A stretch of 64,000 bases of DNA, taken from contig DYJE01000002.1 of the NCBI GenBank assembly GCA_020723285.1, positions 248,001 to 312,000 on the forward strand, in the 5' to 3' direction. Positions 1 through 9,127 of this stretch are shown one piece after another. A program made the translations under genes and the position numbers. A model generated the notes under the pieces. The model had not been told where the DNA came from. It worked only from the letters and a program-made list of their open reading frames with translations, and searched no databases. Origin of the DNA: Desulforapulum autotrophicum (GTDB taxonomy: Bacteria; Desulfobacterota; Desulfobacteria; Desulfobacterales; Desulfolunaceae). Position 1 is the first letter of the stretch. Each line of letters starts with the position of its first letter.

Positions 1-405
1 TACGCACTGCCGGAAACTAAAATCGTTCAAAGCAGGATAACACTTGAGATTCTTTTCCAGATCCTTGCTGCGACGACGGCGGTGGGGGGCATTGTCTGGG
101 CTTTTTTTCTGTACAAACCCCAGCCAGAACCCGCACCTTCACGACTTCCAAAATCCATTGACCGTTTCCTTTTCAGTGGCTGGGGGTTTGATGGACTTTA
201 CGACCGTGTGTTTGTCCGGCCCTATCTGGCCCTGGCCCATCTGGATAAAAACGACATCATCGACCGGTTTTACCTTGCCCTGTCCCAAGCCAGTCTGGGC
301 TGTAACAGGATTTTCAGCCTGACCCAGAACGGCAGGCTGAGAACCTATGTCTGGGGAATGGGCATCGGAGCGGCGGTGGTGATCTTCATGGCGGTGACCT
401 TATGA
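1..405 (+). CDS. nuoL: NADH-quinone oxidoreductase subunit L, C-terminal part (cut by window edge)
   Basis: The frame is open from base 1 to the TGA at 403-405, so the 5' part lies outside the window. The visible part starts inside a hydrophobic helix, continues with the long amphipathic-helix type tail of NuoL and ends in a last membrane segment. NuoL is the distal proton-pumping antiporter-like subunit of respiratory complex I. The gene overlaps nuoM by an ATGA (402-405), which implies translational coupling. The identity rests mainly on the nuoL-nuoM-nuoN gene order plus the tail's character. Confidence 0.85.
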   Translation, partial: YALPETKIVQSRITLEILFQILAATTAVGGIVWAFFLYKPQPEPAPSRLPKSIDRFLFSGWGFDGLYDRVFVRPYLALAHLDKNDIIDRFYLALSQASLGCNRIFSLTQNGRLRTYVWGMGIGAAVVIFMAVTL

Positions 406-1964
406 TCATGGCATGGTTGATCCTGATCCCTATTTTCTGCGGAATCCTAGCGTGGATTCTTGATCGACGGATTACCGGATCTGCGCGCTGGACGGCCCTC
501 GTCGCCCTGTCGTCAAACCTGGGCGTCTTATGTTTCCTTGTCCGGTCCTTTACCGTTTCCGGAGTGACGCAGCAACCGTATCTCATGGATCTCGACATTC
601 CCTGGATTTCCTCGGCCGGCATCCATTTTCACCTGGCCATGGACGGTCTATCCCTGGTTCTGGTTCTGCTCACTCACCTCCTGGGGCTTGTGGCTGTTTT
701 GTCTTCATGGAAGGAAATCCGGGAAAAAGAGGGATTCTTTTACTTCAACCTTCTCTGGGTTCTGGGGGGCATCATCGGTGTTTTTCTGTCCATGGACCTG
801 TTCCTTTTCTATTTTTTCTGGGAAATGATGCTGATCCCCATGTTCTTCTTGATCAGTGTCTACGGCCATGAAAACAGGATTTACGCCTCGGTGAAATTTT
901 TTCTGTTCACCCAGGTGAGCGGGCTTCTTATGCTCCTTTCCATTCTGGGGCTTTACTTTGTCCACGCAGACATCACGGGAAACTACACTTTCAATTATTT
1001 TGAACTTCTGGGAACACCGGTTTCAGGTATCTTTGGCATCCTATTCATGCTGGGCTTCCTTGTTGCATTCGCCGTGAAACTTCCGGCGTTTCCTTTTCAC
1101 ACCTGGCTTCCCGATGCCCACACCGAAGCACCTACGGCGGGCAGCATCATCCTTGCGGGACTTTTATTGAAAACCGGGGCCTACGGAATGATCCGTTTCG
1201 TCATTCCCTTGTTTCCCGACGCCGCAGCCGCCGTATCGAAAACGGTGATGGTCCTGGCCGTTGCCGGTATCATCTACGGTGCTCTTCTCGCCCTGTCACA
1301 AACGGATTTCAAGCGACTTGTGGCTTACACCAGCGTAAGCCACATGGGTTTCGTCATGCTGGGGATCTTTGCCTGGAACACCCTGGCCCTTCAGGGCGTG
1401 GTCATTCAGCTGATCTGTCACGGACTTTCAACCGGTGCCTTGTTTTTCCTTGCCGGGGTTCTGAAAGACCGGCTTCACACCCGTGATTTGAATAAGATGG
1501 GGGGGCTGTGGGCCGCAGTTCCGAAGATGGCGGTCCTCACCTTGTTTTTTGCCCTGGCGTCTCTTGGACTTCCCGGACTTGGAAACTTCATCGCCGAATT
1601 CACCATTCTTCTCGGGGTTTTCAAGGCCGATAAAATCATGGCGGCTGCCGCATCGGCCGGCCTGGTGGGGGCTGCGGTCTATTCATTGTGGATCATCCAG
1701 TCCGCGTTCCACGGTCCGCTTACAATCAAAGAAACCATAGCCGACCTGTCGTTTCGTGAAACAACCGCCCTTGTTCTCATGCTTCTGGGTCTGGTGTGGC
1801 TCGGCATGAACCCCGGTCCGGTGTTCCGCATGGCCCAGCCGTCTCTGGATCACCTGACCCGTTCTGTTTCCTTTGAACATCCCGGCATGTGCGGCGTTTC
1901 ATCGAAACCCGTCACCTGCCTGCACCCTGAATATTCTGGAGGAACCGTCCATGCAGCGCCTTGA
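402..1964 (+). CDS. nuoM: NADH-quinone oxidoreductase subunit M
   Basis: A 520-residue polytopic membrane protein of the complex I antiporter-like family, the usual NuoM length. Family hallmarks are visible: Glu141 in the helix with FFFWEMMLIPMFF, Lys226 followed by PFHTWLPDAHTEAPT (231-245), and Lys257 in the next helix. These charged in-membrane residues form the proton path in NuoM. The start at 402 overlaps the nuoL stop (ATGA), and the 3' end overlaps nuoN by 14 bases. The last 30 or so residues form a non-conserved tail. It acts in the inner membrane arm of complex I, coupling quinone reduction to proton translocation. Confidence 0.96.
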   Translation: MIMAWLILIPIFCGILAWILDRRITGSARWTALVALSSNLGVLCFLVRSFTVSGVTQQPYLMDLDIPWISSAGIHFHLAMDGLSLVLVLLTHLLGLVAVLSSWKEIREKEGFFYFNLLWVLGGIIGVFLSMDLFLFYFFWEMMLIPMFFLISVYGHENRIYASVKFFLFTQVSGLLMLLSILGLYFVHADITGNYTFNYFELLGTPVSGIFGILFMLGFLVAFAVKLPAFPFHTWLPDAHTEAPTAGSIILAGLLLKTGAYGMIRFVIPLFPDAAAAVSKTVMVLAVAGIIYGALLALSQTDFKRLVAYTSVSHMGFVMLGIFAWNTLALQGVVIQLICHGLSTGALFFLAGVLKDRLHTRDLNKMGGLWAAVPKMAVLTLFFALASLGLPGLGNFIAEFTILLGVFKADKIMAAAASAGLVGAAVYSLWIIQSAFHGPLTIKETIADLSFRETTALVLMLLGLVWLGMNPGPVFRMAQPSLDHLTRSVSFEHPGMCGVSSKPVTCLHPEYSGGTVHAAP

Positions 1965-3393
1965 TTTCATCGCTTTGGGACCTCTTCTGATTGTGGCTGT
2001 GTTTATCGTCGCCGTGATGGTTATGATCGCCATAAAGCGACGTCACGCAAGCACACTGGCTCTGAGCGTTCTTGGACTTCTCTCGGCTTTGTTTAATCTC
2101 CCTTTTGCGGCACGTTATGCTCCACGGGTGGTGACGCCACTCCTTGTCATCGACGGTTACGCCTTGTTTTACATGGGTCTGATCCTGGCTTCGGCCCTTG
2201 CGACCGTCGCACTTTCCCATGGTTACCTCTCAAAAATGGATGATCCACCCGAGGAATTTTACCTTCTGACCCTCATCGCCACATTGGGTTCCATAGTCCT
2301 TGTGGCCAGCCGCCACATGGGATCGTTCTTTCTCGGTCTTGAGATATTGAGCGTGTCCCTGTACGCCCTGTCGGCCTATACACGGTCCCGGGACGAAAGC
2401 ATCGAAGCCGGTCTGAAATACCTCGTTCTTGCCGGGGTATCGGCGTCGTTTCTCCTTTTCGGCGTGGCCTTGATATACGCGGAAACAGGAACCATGGATT
2501 TTCCTTCCATGGGAGCCGTGTTTCAACAGGGATCAGCTTTCAGCCAGTCTGTTTATATCATGGCCGGTATGGGCTTTGTCATTGTGGCCATCGGTTTCAA
2601 ACTGGCCGTTGTCCCATTCCACATGTGGACGCCGGACATTTACCAGGGGGCTCCGGCTCCGGTGACGGCTTTTGTGGCCACGGCTTCCAAGGGTGCTGTG
2701 GCGGCTTTCCTCATCCGGCTTTTCGCTCCAGTGGATCTGACAGCTTTTCCAGGACTGTATGCCATATTCGGCTGCATGGCCGTGGGTTCCATGGTGGCGG
2801 GCAATGTTCTGGCCCTGATGCAGGACAATGTGAAACGACTTCTCGCCTATTCGTCCATCGCCCACATGGGGTATCTTCTGACGGCATTTCTCGCCGGGGG
2901 AAAAGATTCGATTGTGTTTGTTGCCTTTTACCTTGCCGCCTATTCCGCAAGCATCCTTGGATGTTTCGGTGTGATGACCCTTCTTTCGGAAAAAGAGCGT
3001 GATGCCGACGCCTTTTCCGATTTTCAGAATCTGTTTTACAAACGCCCATGGCTTGCCGGAGTGATGACCGCCATGCTTCTGTCCCTGGCCGGAATTCCTT
3101 TGACCGCCGGTTTCATCGGCAAGTTTTTCGTGGTTTCCGCCAGTGTCAAAACAGCACACTGGGGTCTCGCCCTTACCCTCGCCCTCACCAGCGGTGCCGG
3201 TCTTTTCTATTACCTCCGCCTGATCGTGACCATGTTCACCTCCGTACCTTCTGACAGGAGTGAATCTGTCATGCCGCAGAAGCGCCTGCCTGCACTGGAT
3301 GCATTGACTCTCACTGTTTTAACCACCCTTGTGGCGTGGCTTGGAATCACACCGGCCTGGTTCATGGGGATACTTGAGAGGATGATCCCGTAG
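1951..3393 (+). CDS. nuoN: NADH-quinone oxidoreductase subunit N
   Basis: 480-residue polytopic protein of the same antiporter-like family. The start is placed at ATG 1951 because a GGAGGA ribosome site (from 1938) precedes it and the protein then begins at a normal NuoN N-terminus. An in-frame upstream ATG at 1873 would only add residues coded inside nuoM. Visible hallmarks are Glu131 in the fifth helix, Lys217, and PFHMWTPDIYQGAP (222-235). It is the last nuo gene here: the next gene is unrelated and starts 130 bases downstream. No clear hairpin terminator is visible after it. Confidence 0.95.
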   Translation: MQRLDFIALGPLLIVAVFIVAVMVMIAIKRRHASTLALSVLGLLSALFNLPFAARYAPRVVTPLLVIDGYALFYMGLILASALATVALSHGYLSKMDDPPEEFYLLTLIATLGSIVLVASRHMGSFFLGLEILSVSLYALSAYTRSRDESIEAGLKYLVLAGVSASFLLFGVALIYAETGTMDFPSMGAVFQQGSAFSQSVYIMAGMGFVIVAIGFKLAVVPFHMWTPDIYQGAPAPVTAFVATASKGAVAAFLIRLFAPVDLTAFPGLYAIFGCMAVGSMVAGNVLALMQDNVKRLLAYSSIAHMGYLLTAFLAGGKDSIVFVAFYLAAYSASILGCFGVMTLLSEKERDADAFSDFQNLFYKRPWLAGVMTAMLLSLAGIPLTAGFIGKFFVVSASVKTAHWGLALTLALTSGAGLFYYLRLIVTMFTSVPSDRSESVMPQKRLPALDALTLTVLTTLVAWLGITPAWFMGILERMIP

Positions 3394-3523
3394 GGTCTTT
3401 CGATGGTCTTTCAGAGCCCCGATGGCCTGTTTCTCCTTGACAGTCCGCAGCAACCATTATACGCCTGTGTAACGTTTTCAAACCCATACAAAAAACTCTT
3501 GATCCGGCACAGGTATTGTCTTC

Positions 3524-4576
3524 ATGCCTTCAAACCATAGAACAAAGCTCCGTCATCATCTTGTCCAGAATATCCTCAAATCCCTGTGCATCCTGGCATC
3601 CATTCTTTTTTACAGGGACAGGCGTCACGGGGACTGGCTGTATGAAAAAATGAGACGTCCGGAATCTTACCTGTATCAGGCTTTGAACGTGTTCTGTCAT
3701 CTGATGGGCAAACCCAGGGTTTTCAAAATTGTTTCCCTTGTGGTCGAACCGGTCTACGGATGCAACCTCAGCTGTTCGTACTGCTGGCACAGCATCACTC
3801 ATTTTTTTGAACACAAAAGCAAGCGCCCCCGGTTTATGACATGGGATGTTTTCAAACGGATGGTGGATCAGGCCCCTCCTTCCGTGGAATCCCTGGCCTT
3901 CGCTCTGATCGGTGAACCCCTTCTTCATCCCGACATTTACAGCATGATCGATTACGCCCATGCCAAGGGATTGCGCACGGTTCTCTACACCAACGGCACA
4001 CTTCTTAGCGGTTCGGCACAAACCCGGCTGGCGGATTCCGCTCTTGACGTTCTGGTGATTTCCGTGGAACCGGACGAGCCCAATTCTCTGAAGCATCGGG
4101 GTGTCAGGCTTCAAACGCTTTTATCGAAGATCGACGGTTTTCTTTCCGTCAAACCCAAAACCATGGAGGTTAAACTGTCCATGGTTGTCCACGCTGACAA
4201 TGTGAATGCAATCCGCTCCATGGAAAGGCGCTACAAAGGCCGTATCGACCATATCAAACTCTCACCCATGATCCGTTACAACGGCACACATTCCGCTCAG
4301 CCGTGTATCGAGCCCTGGCGTGGAAGCCTGGGTGTTCTTACCAGCGGAGACGTGACCCCCTGCTGTGTTTCGGCGGGGTACTGGCCCATTACCATCGGAA
4401 ACATCATGGACATGGATCTTGAAAGTATCGCCAATGGACGTGAATTCGAAAATTTTCTCACTAGCATGATCACATCCGGCAGGCCTGAAATCTGCCACCG
4501 ATGCCGGGCATTCCAGACCAGAGGCATTCCGTTGAGGGTTCCGTCACTGTCCGGTGGATCCCATGTATCCCTGTGA
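3524..4576 (+). CDS. radical SAM protein with SPASM-like C-terminal domain
   Basis: 350-residue protein. Residues 75-90 hold the radical SAM cluster motif CNLSCSYC (Cys80, Cys84, Cys87), which binds the [4Fe-4S] cluster that cleaves S-adenosylmethionine. IGEPLLHP and YTNGTLL follow, as in the radical SAM barrel. The C-terminal third has clustered cysteines (PCIEP, PCCV, CHRC) in the order of a SPASM/twitch domain that carries extra Fe-S clusters. Family members modify peptides, sugars or lipids, and the substrate here is unknown. The gene begins a same-strand run with two more radical SAM genes and an MBL hydrolase. A weak promoter-like TTGACA (3437-3442) with TATACG 15 bases on lies upstream. 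Confidence 0.85.
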   Translation: MPSNHRTKLRHHLVQNILKSLCILASILFYRDRRHGDWLYEKMRRPESYLYQALNVFCHLMGKPRVFKIVSLVVEPVYGCNLSCSYCWHSITHFFEHKSKRPRFMTWDVFKRMVDQAPPSVESLAFALIGEPLLHPDIYSMIDYAHAKGLRTVLYTNGTLLSGSAQTRLADSALDVLVISVEPDEPNSLKHRGVRLQTLLSKIDGFLSVKPKTMEVKLSMVVHADNVNAIRSMERRYKGRIDHIKLSPMIRYNGTHSAQPCIEPWRGSLGVLTSGDVTPCCVSAGYWPITIGNIMDMDLESIANGREFENFLTSMITSGRPEICHRCRAFQTRGIPLRVPSLSGGSHVSL

Positions 4577-4648
4577 CATGAAACGCCCATGTCATTTTAA
4601 GCACATTGGAACACCATGAATGCTATCGTTTGAAAATACAGACAAACC

Positions 4649-6742
4649 ATGAAGATCACATCAAAAAACATGAGCCATATACAGTCGTTGATAAAAAAAA
4701 ACATCGCCAATGCGCGCTATCTTGCGGATATGGGCAAACCGTATGTGGCCCTCCGTTACCTTGACAAGCTTCTGAAAGCGAAGTGCCTGGGCCAGATCAC
4801 GCCTCGCCAGATCGATATCGCCCTCACCTTTGACTGCAACCTGTCCTGCGATCACTGTTTCACCGCCTCCATGCACAACCCCAATGAGAAGGAAATGGAC
4901 CGTGAAACGCTGAAACGTGTGGCCCGTGAATGCCGCCGCCTGGGCATCACCGTCATTCATTTCACCGGCGGGGAAATTCTTTTGAGAAAGGATCTTGAAG
5001 ACATCATCCGCCTCTTCGATCCCCAAAAACATGTGATCTACATTCAGAGTAACGGCACACTGGCCACGCGGGACCGGTTGAGATCCCTCAAAAAAGCGGG
5101 GCTTGATTTTTTCGGGGTCAGCCTAGAACATCCTGATAAATCAAGACAGGACGCCTTCCGGCATCATTCGGGATATTACGACAAAACCCTTAAATCCCTG
5201 GAACTGGCCCGCAGTGAAGGTCTCATGACCTCGGTGAATCTCACCCTGGACAGGCACCTGATCCGATCAGACACCCTCCCCGCCTGGATCGAGAGCCTTG
5301 GACGCATGGGGCATATCGTTTACGGTAACCTTCCGGTTCCCGTGGGCCGGTTCAAAAACAGAAAAGATTTGCTCTGGTTCGATAACGAAAGGGTTATTCT
5401 CGAAAACCTGACCCGGCGTTTTCCCTTTTTCCGTACCGAATTCGATTCCAATTTCGGTCCCAAAGGGTGTCCGGCCATGAAGGAGAAAATTTATCTCTGC
5501 GCTTACGGAGACGTTCTGGCCTGCCCTTACATCCATGTGTCGTTTGGAAACGTCAAAACGGACAATCTTTCGGATATTTACAAACGCTGTCTTTCTTTCG
5601 ATGTTTTCAAAACGTATCATGACCACTGCCTCGCCGCTGAAAACAAGGGGTTTATCCATCGTATCATTGATAAAACCCTTGATTTTTCTAGGCAGCCGGT
5701 TTTTTATAAATCACTTGAACACGAACTTTCGACGCATCCGATCACTCGAAATCCGGAACAGAAACCCATGCCGTCAGACAATCAAACACCCGATCCCCCT
5801 GTCCGCTTCGAAGAAGTGAATTGCCCGTCATGCGGTTCATCAGTCCGTCATCCGGTGATTTCGGCCCCGGACTTTGAAACCCGTTATGATTATATGTTCC
5901 ATGTGGTGCGCTGCGACGCATGCGATCTGTGTTACACATCGCCACGGCCTTCGACAAATGATCTTTTCACCTTGTTTTACCCCGACAATTACGTGTGTTA
6001 CACAAAATCCGGTGTCGCCGATTCCATTCGTGAAACATATCTCGGCAAATCCCGACTAAAAGCGCTGACACCTGTTTTCAAGCGTCTTCGTCCCGACGGT
6101 TCGGCCGGACGTTTCCTCGATGTGGGCTGCGCGTACGGTTATTTCCTTTCATACCTGAAGACCCATACAAACTGGGATGTCCTGGGATGCGAACCGAACA
6201 GGAACATGGCGGAAACCGCCTGCCTCAAAGGACTTGACGTCAAAGCGGAAACCCTGGTCAACGCCGGATATGAAGAGGACAGTTTCGATCTTGTCTACAT
6301 GTCCCATGTTTTGGAACATGTTCCGGATCTTAAGGAAACCGTGGCCGAAGTGTTCCGCATACTGAAACCCGGAGGAATCTTCATCACGGAAAACCCGGAT
6401 CTCGACGCCCCGATCCGCCACCGTTTCGGTGCCGCCTGGTGGGGGTATCACCTGCCCCGCCACCTGACCCATTTCTCCTTTGAAACCCTGTCCCGTGTTC
6501 TTGGAAACGCCGGTTTTCAGGTTGAGCGCATCACACCCTGCTTCAGGCCGGGACCCATTGCCTGGTCTGTTCAGAATTCCTTGAAAAGCAAAGGGTACCC
6601 CGATTTCCTCTGCTCATTGTTCGGTGTTCAGAATCCTGTGTTTGTCGCCATGTGCGGTATTCCCGCCTTATCATTCCTCAAAAAAGGCCATACGGACATG
6701 ATGGAAACCCTGGCTGTAAAACCCCGTGGGGTCAATGCATGA
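4649..6742 (+). CDS. fusion of radical SAM/SPASM domain with zinc-ribbon class I methyltransferase
   Basis: 697 residues in one uninterrupted frame with two halves. The N-terminal half has the radical SAM motif CNLSCDHC (Cys63, 67, 70), FTGGE (105-109) and later cysteines (274, 284, 292) resembling a SPASM region. A linker at about 350-385 leads to a zinc-ribbon (CPSC 392-395, CDACDLC 422-428), then a class I S-adenosylmethionine methyltransferase with motif I DVGCAYGYF (491-499), SHVLEHVPD (552-560) and LKPGG (572-576). Zinc-ribbon methyltransferases of this sort usually act on sugars or small molecules. Met374 at the linker could be an old separate start, but no ribosome site is seen there. 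The stop overlaps the next gene (ATGA 6739-6742). Confidence 0.85.
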   Translation: MKITSKNMSHIQSLIKKNIANARYLADMGKPYVALRYLDKLLKAKCLGQITPRQIDIALTFDCNLSCDHCFTASMHNPNEKEMDRETLKRVARECRRLGITVIHFTGGEILLRKDLEDIIRLFDPQKHVIYIQSNGTLATRDRLRSLKKAGLDFFGVSLEHPDKSRQDAFRHHSGYYDKTLKSLELARSEGLMTSVNLTLDRHLIRSDTLPAWIESLGRMGHIVYGNLPVPVGRFKNRKDLLWFDNERVILENLTRRFPFFRTEFDSNFGPKGCPAMKEKIYLCAYGDVLACPYIHVSFGNVKTDNLSDIYKRCLSFDVFKTYHDHCLAAENKGFIHRIIDKTLDFSRQPVFYKSLEHELSTHPITRNPEQKPMPSDNQTPDPPVRFEEVNCPSCGSSVRHPVISAPDFETRYDYMFHVVRCDACDLCYTSPRPSTNDLFTLFYPDNYVCYTKSGVADSIRETYLGKSRLKALTPVFKRLRPDGSAGRFLDVGCAYGYFLSYLKTHTNWDVLGCEPNRNMAETACLKGLDVKAETLVNAGYEEDSFDLVYMSHVLEHVPDLKETVAEVFRILKPGGIFITENPDLDAPIRHRFGAAWWGYHLPRHLTHFSFETLSRVLGNAGFQVERITPCFRPGPIAWSVQNSLKSKGYPDFLCSLFGVQNPVFVAMCGIPALSFLKKGHTDMMETLAVKPRGVNA

Positions 6743-8142
6743 CAGACCGCTTACGCATCCTTTTTGTCAAAACCTATGCCTACGCTCCGAACCAGGCCTT
6801 TGACGTACCCCTTGGAATCCTCTATCTGTCGGGCTATCTGAAAAAACATCTGGAAAACCGGGTGGCCATCTCCCTTCTCGATCTGAGAATCATCGACAAC
6901 AAAAAAGAGGCCCTGAAAGAACGGATACACCATTTCAACCCACAGATCATCGGCATCAGCACCCTGGCCTTTGAGCACGCCTTTCTTTCAGACAACGCCC
7001 AGTTCATCCGCCAGCACGCTCCGGACGCCCTTGTGGTCATCGGAGGTCCTTACGCCACGTCCAACGTAACAAGCGTCCTTATGGAAAACCCCATCGACGC
7101 GGCGGTTCTTGGAGAGGGCGAAGCAAGTTTCCTGAATCTGGTGAAGGCCTGTGCGGAAGGCCGTGATTTCCGTTCTGTCCGGGGGATCGCTTATAAAGAA
7201 AACGAGACCGTGGTGATCAACGAAAAGGAAGATTACATCGATAATCTCGACACCCTCCCCATTCCTGATTACGAGCTCATCGACTTCAACGACTACTGGG
7301 GCAACCGTCTCCAGTTCAACGGCATCCTCGCGGAAAAGAAACACGCCTCGGTGATCAGCTCAAGGGCCTGCCCTTACCGTTGCGTGTACTGCCACAGCAT
7401 GTTCGGAAAAAAACTGCGAAAACGGAGCCCGGAACATTTCGTGTCTGAAATCCGGCATCTGTACAACCGATACAAAATCCGGGAATTTCATATCATCGAC
7501 GACGTGTTCAACCTGGACCGACCCAGGATGCAGCGTATCCTCAACCTGATCATCGAAAGCGGAATGACAATCCGAATCGCCTTTCCCAACGGATTAAGGG
7601 GCGATGTGCTTGAAACGGAGGACATTCTCCTCCTCAAAAAAGCCGGGGCCTACATGCTGACACTGGCCATCGAAACAGGGTCTGTCCGGATGCAGACCCT
7701 GATCCGTAAAAATCTCGACATTGAAAAAGTCCTTGAAAACATTGCATACGCCGAAAACATCGGCCTGATTACCCGTGGTTTTTTCATGCTGGGTTTTCCC
7801 GGTGAAACTGTGGATGAAATGAAAAAAACCATCCGGACAGCCTCTCGTTCCAGACTCAGCATGGCCAGTTTTTTTATCGTGGTTCCTTTCGAAAACACCG
7901 AACTTTACGACATGGCCCGTCAACACCTTGAAGTGATGGACAAAGATCTGATTTCAAGCTATCAGGCCAGCACGTCGTTTTATGAAAAAGCCACGGGCTA
8001 CAAAGTGGGCAAACTTCAGAAACTCGCCTATCTTCGGTTTTACACCCCGCTCCGTCTGGTCCGGCTGTTCATGAAAATTCCGAGGAAATCCTACCAGATC
8101 ACCAAATGGTTTTCCTTTGCCTTCGATCTTTTGAGATTGTAA
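6739..8142 (+). CDS. B12-binding-domain radical SAM protein
   Basis: 467 residues from ATG 6739, which overlaps the previous stop. An upstream in-frame ATG at 6652 lies inside the preceding gene and is rejected. Residues 1-140 form a cobalamin-binding Rossmann-like domain (VPLGILYLSGYL, IIGISTLAFEH, VVIGGPYAT, VLGEGE). The base-off DxHxxG histidine motif is not seen, as in many class B radical SAM enzymes. The radical SAM motif CPYRCVYC follows (Cys211, 215, 218), with a GFFMLGFPGET stretch further on. Family members are methylases, ring-contraction enzymes or other radical catalysts that use cobalamin. The substrate is unknown. It is translationally coupled to the fusion protein, so the two likely act on one pathway. 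Confidence 0.87.
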   Translation: MTDRLRILFVKTYAYAPNQAFDVPLGILYLSGYLKKHLENRVAISLLDLRIIDNKKEALKERIHHFNPQIIGISTLAFEHAFLSDNAQFIRQHAPDALVVIGGPYATSNVTSVLMENPIDAAVLGEGEASFLNLVKACAEGRDFRSVRGIAYKENETVVINEKEDYIDNLDTLPIPDYELIDFNDYWGNRLQFNGILAEKKHASVISSRACPYRCVYCHSMFGKKLRKRSPEHFVSEIRHLYNRYKIREFHIIDDVFNLDRPRMQRILNLIIESGMTIRIAFPNGLRGDVLETEDILLLKKAGAYMLTLAIETGSVRMQTLIRKNLDIEKVLENIAYAENIGLITRGFFMLGFPGETVDEMKKTIRTASRSRLSMASFFIVVPFENTELYDMARQHLEVMDKDLISSYQASTSFYEKATGYKVGKLQKLAYLRFYTPLRLVRLFMKIPRKSYQITKWFSFAFDLLRL

Positions 8143-8172
8143 ACGGTTTCACGACGTAAAGGAGAAAAATCC

Positions 8173-8943
8173 ATGGAAATCCGCCTTATCCGAAACGCCT
8201 GTGTGATCATCCAGTCAGGAAACCACCGTATACTCGTGGACCCCTGCCTGGGACCCAAAGGAAGTCTTCCGCCTTATGCTTTTTTCCGCAAACCGCCCCG
8301 GCTCAATCCTGTGGTCGACCTTCCGCCAGACTCAAGCCCTGTTCTTGAACAGGTCACCTGTGGCCTTGTCACCCACTGCAGAAACGGTCATTTCGATCAT
8401 CTCGACCGTCCAGGGATGCGTCTTCTTTCACGGCTGAACATTCCGGTATACTGCAACCGGACAGATGATGCCTTTCTCAGACGGAGAAACATTCAAGCCT
8501 TTCCGCTTGACCTTCAGATACGGAGTCCATTCCTCGATGGATTCATCACATCGATCCCAACCCGGCACGGCCATGGCCTGACCGGTTTCCTCATGGGCAA
8601 GGGCGTGGGCTATTTCCTTGAACTCCCGGATGAAAAGACGGTCTATATCGCCGGTGACACCGTGATGACGCCTCATGTCAGAGACGTCCTTCAAAACCTC
8701 AAGCCGGAAATATGCATCATAAACGCCGGAACAGCGTCTCTCGATTTTGGCAAACCCATCCTGATGACCCTGGATGAGCAGATGGATTTCATAAGAATGG
8801 CTCCGGGAAAAGTCGTGGCCGTTCACCTCGACGCCTTCAACCACGGCCTGACCACCCGTGCCATGCTGAATGAACGCCTCATCAACGAAGACTTACACCG
8901 GAAAACCATAGTCCCTCAGGATGGAGAGGCGCTGGTTTGTTGA
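8173..8943 (+). CDS. MBL-fold metallo-hydrolase (UlaG-like)
   Basis: 256 residues with a metallo-beta-lactamase fold. The first metal motif reads THCRNGHFDHLD (His68, His73, Asp75, His76), with four residues rather than one between the first two histidines. Later ligands are likely in the RHGHG stretch, in the strand with YIAGD, and in AVHLDAFNH. Families of this kind hydrolyse lactones, phosphoesters or lipids, and the substrate is unknown. The ribosome site AGGAGA lies at 8159-8164. It follows the B12 radical SAM gene by 30 bases on the same strand and is likely the last gene of that operon. No signal peptide is seen, so it is probably cytoplasmic. Confidence 0.8.
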   Translation: MEIRLIRNACVIIQSGNHRILVDPCLGPKGSLPPYAFFRKPPRLNPVVDLPPDSSPVLEQVTCGLVTHCRNGHFDHLDRPGMRLLSRLNIPVYCNRTDDAFLRRRNIQAFPLDLQIRSPFLDGFITSIPTRHGHGLTGFLMGKGVGYFLELPDEKTVYIAGDTVMTPHVRDVLQNLKPEICIINAGTASLDFGKPILMTLDEQMDFIRMAPGKVVAVHLDAFNHGLTTRAMLNERLINEDLHRKTIVPQDGEALVC

Positions 8944-9127
8944 TGAATCAATTGATATTTCGTCCCTTAGTGCCAAATTCATAAGATAAGCACCCTGCCC
9001 ATCTTTTCAGAAATATCCCGAGTGGCCGAGCAAAGACTGAAGAACCCGGAAATCGGGAATACTGGTGACAGTTCAGGAATTCCATGAAATGAACCCGGTC
9101 TTCCCGCAATACCAAGGATTATAAAAA

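Noticed and set aside
2533-3159. Long minus-strand open frame inside nuoN
   Set aside because: It is antisense to a clear membrane protein gene. Its His/Lys/Gly-rich translation is typical of a mirrored hydrophobic gene.
3506-3519. Sigma-54-like GGCAC...TTGT just before the first radical SAM gene
   Set aside because: The -12 GC is GT, and the site is only five bases before the start codon, leaving no room for a leader.
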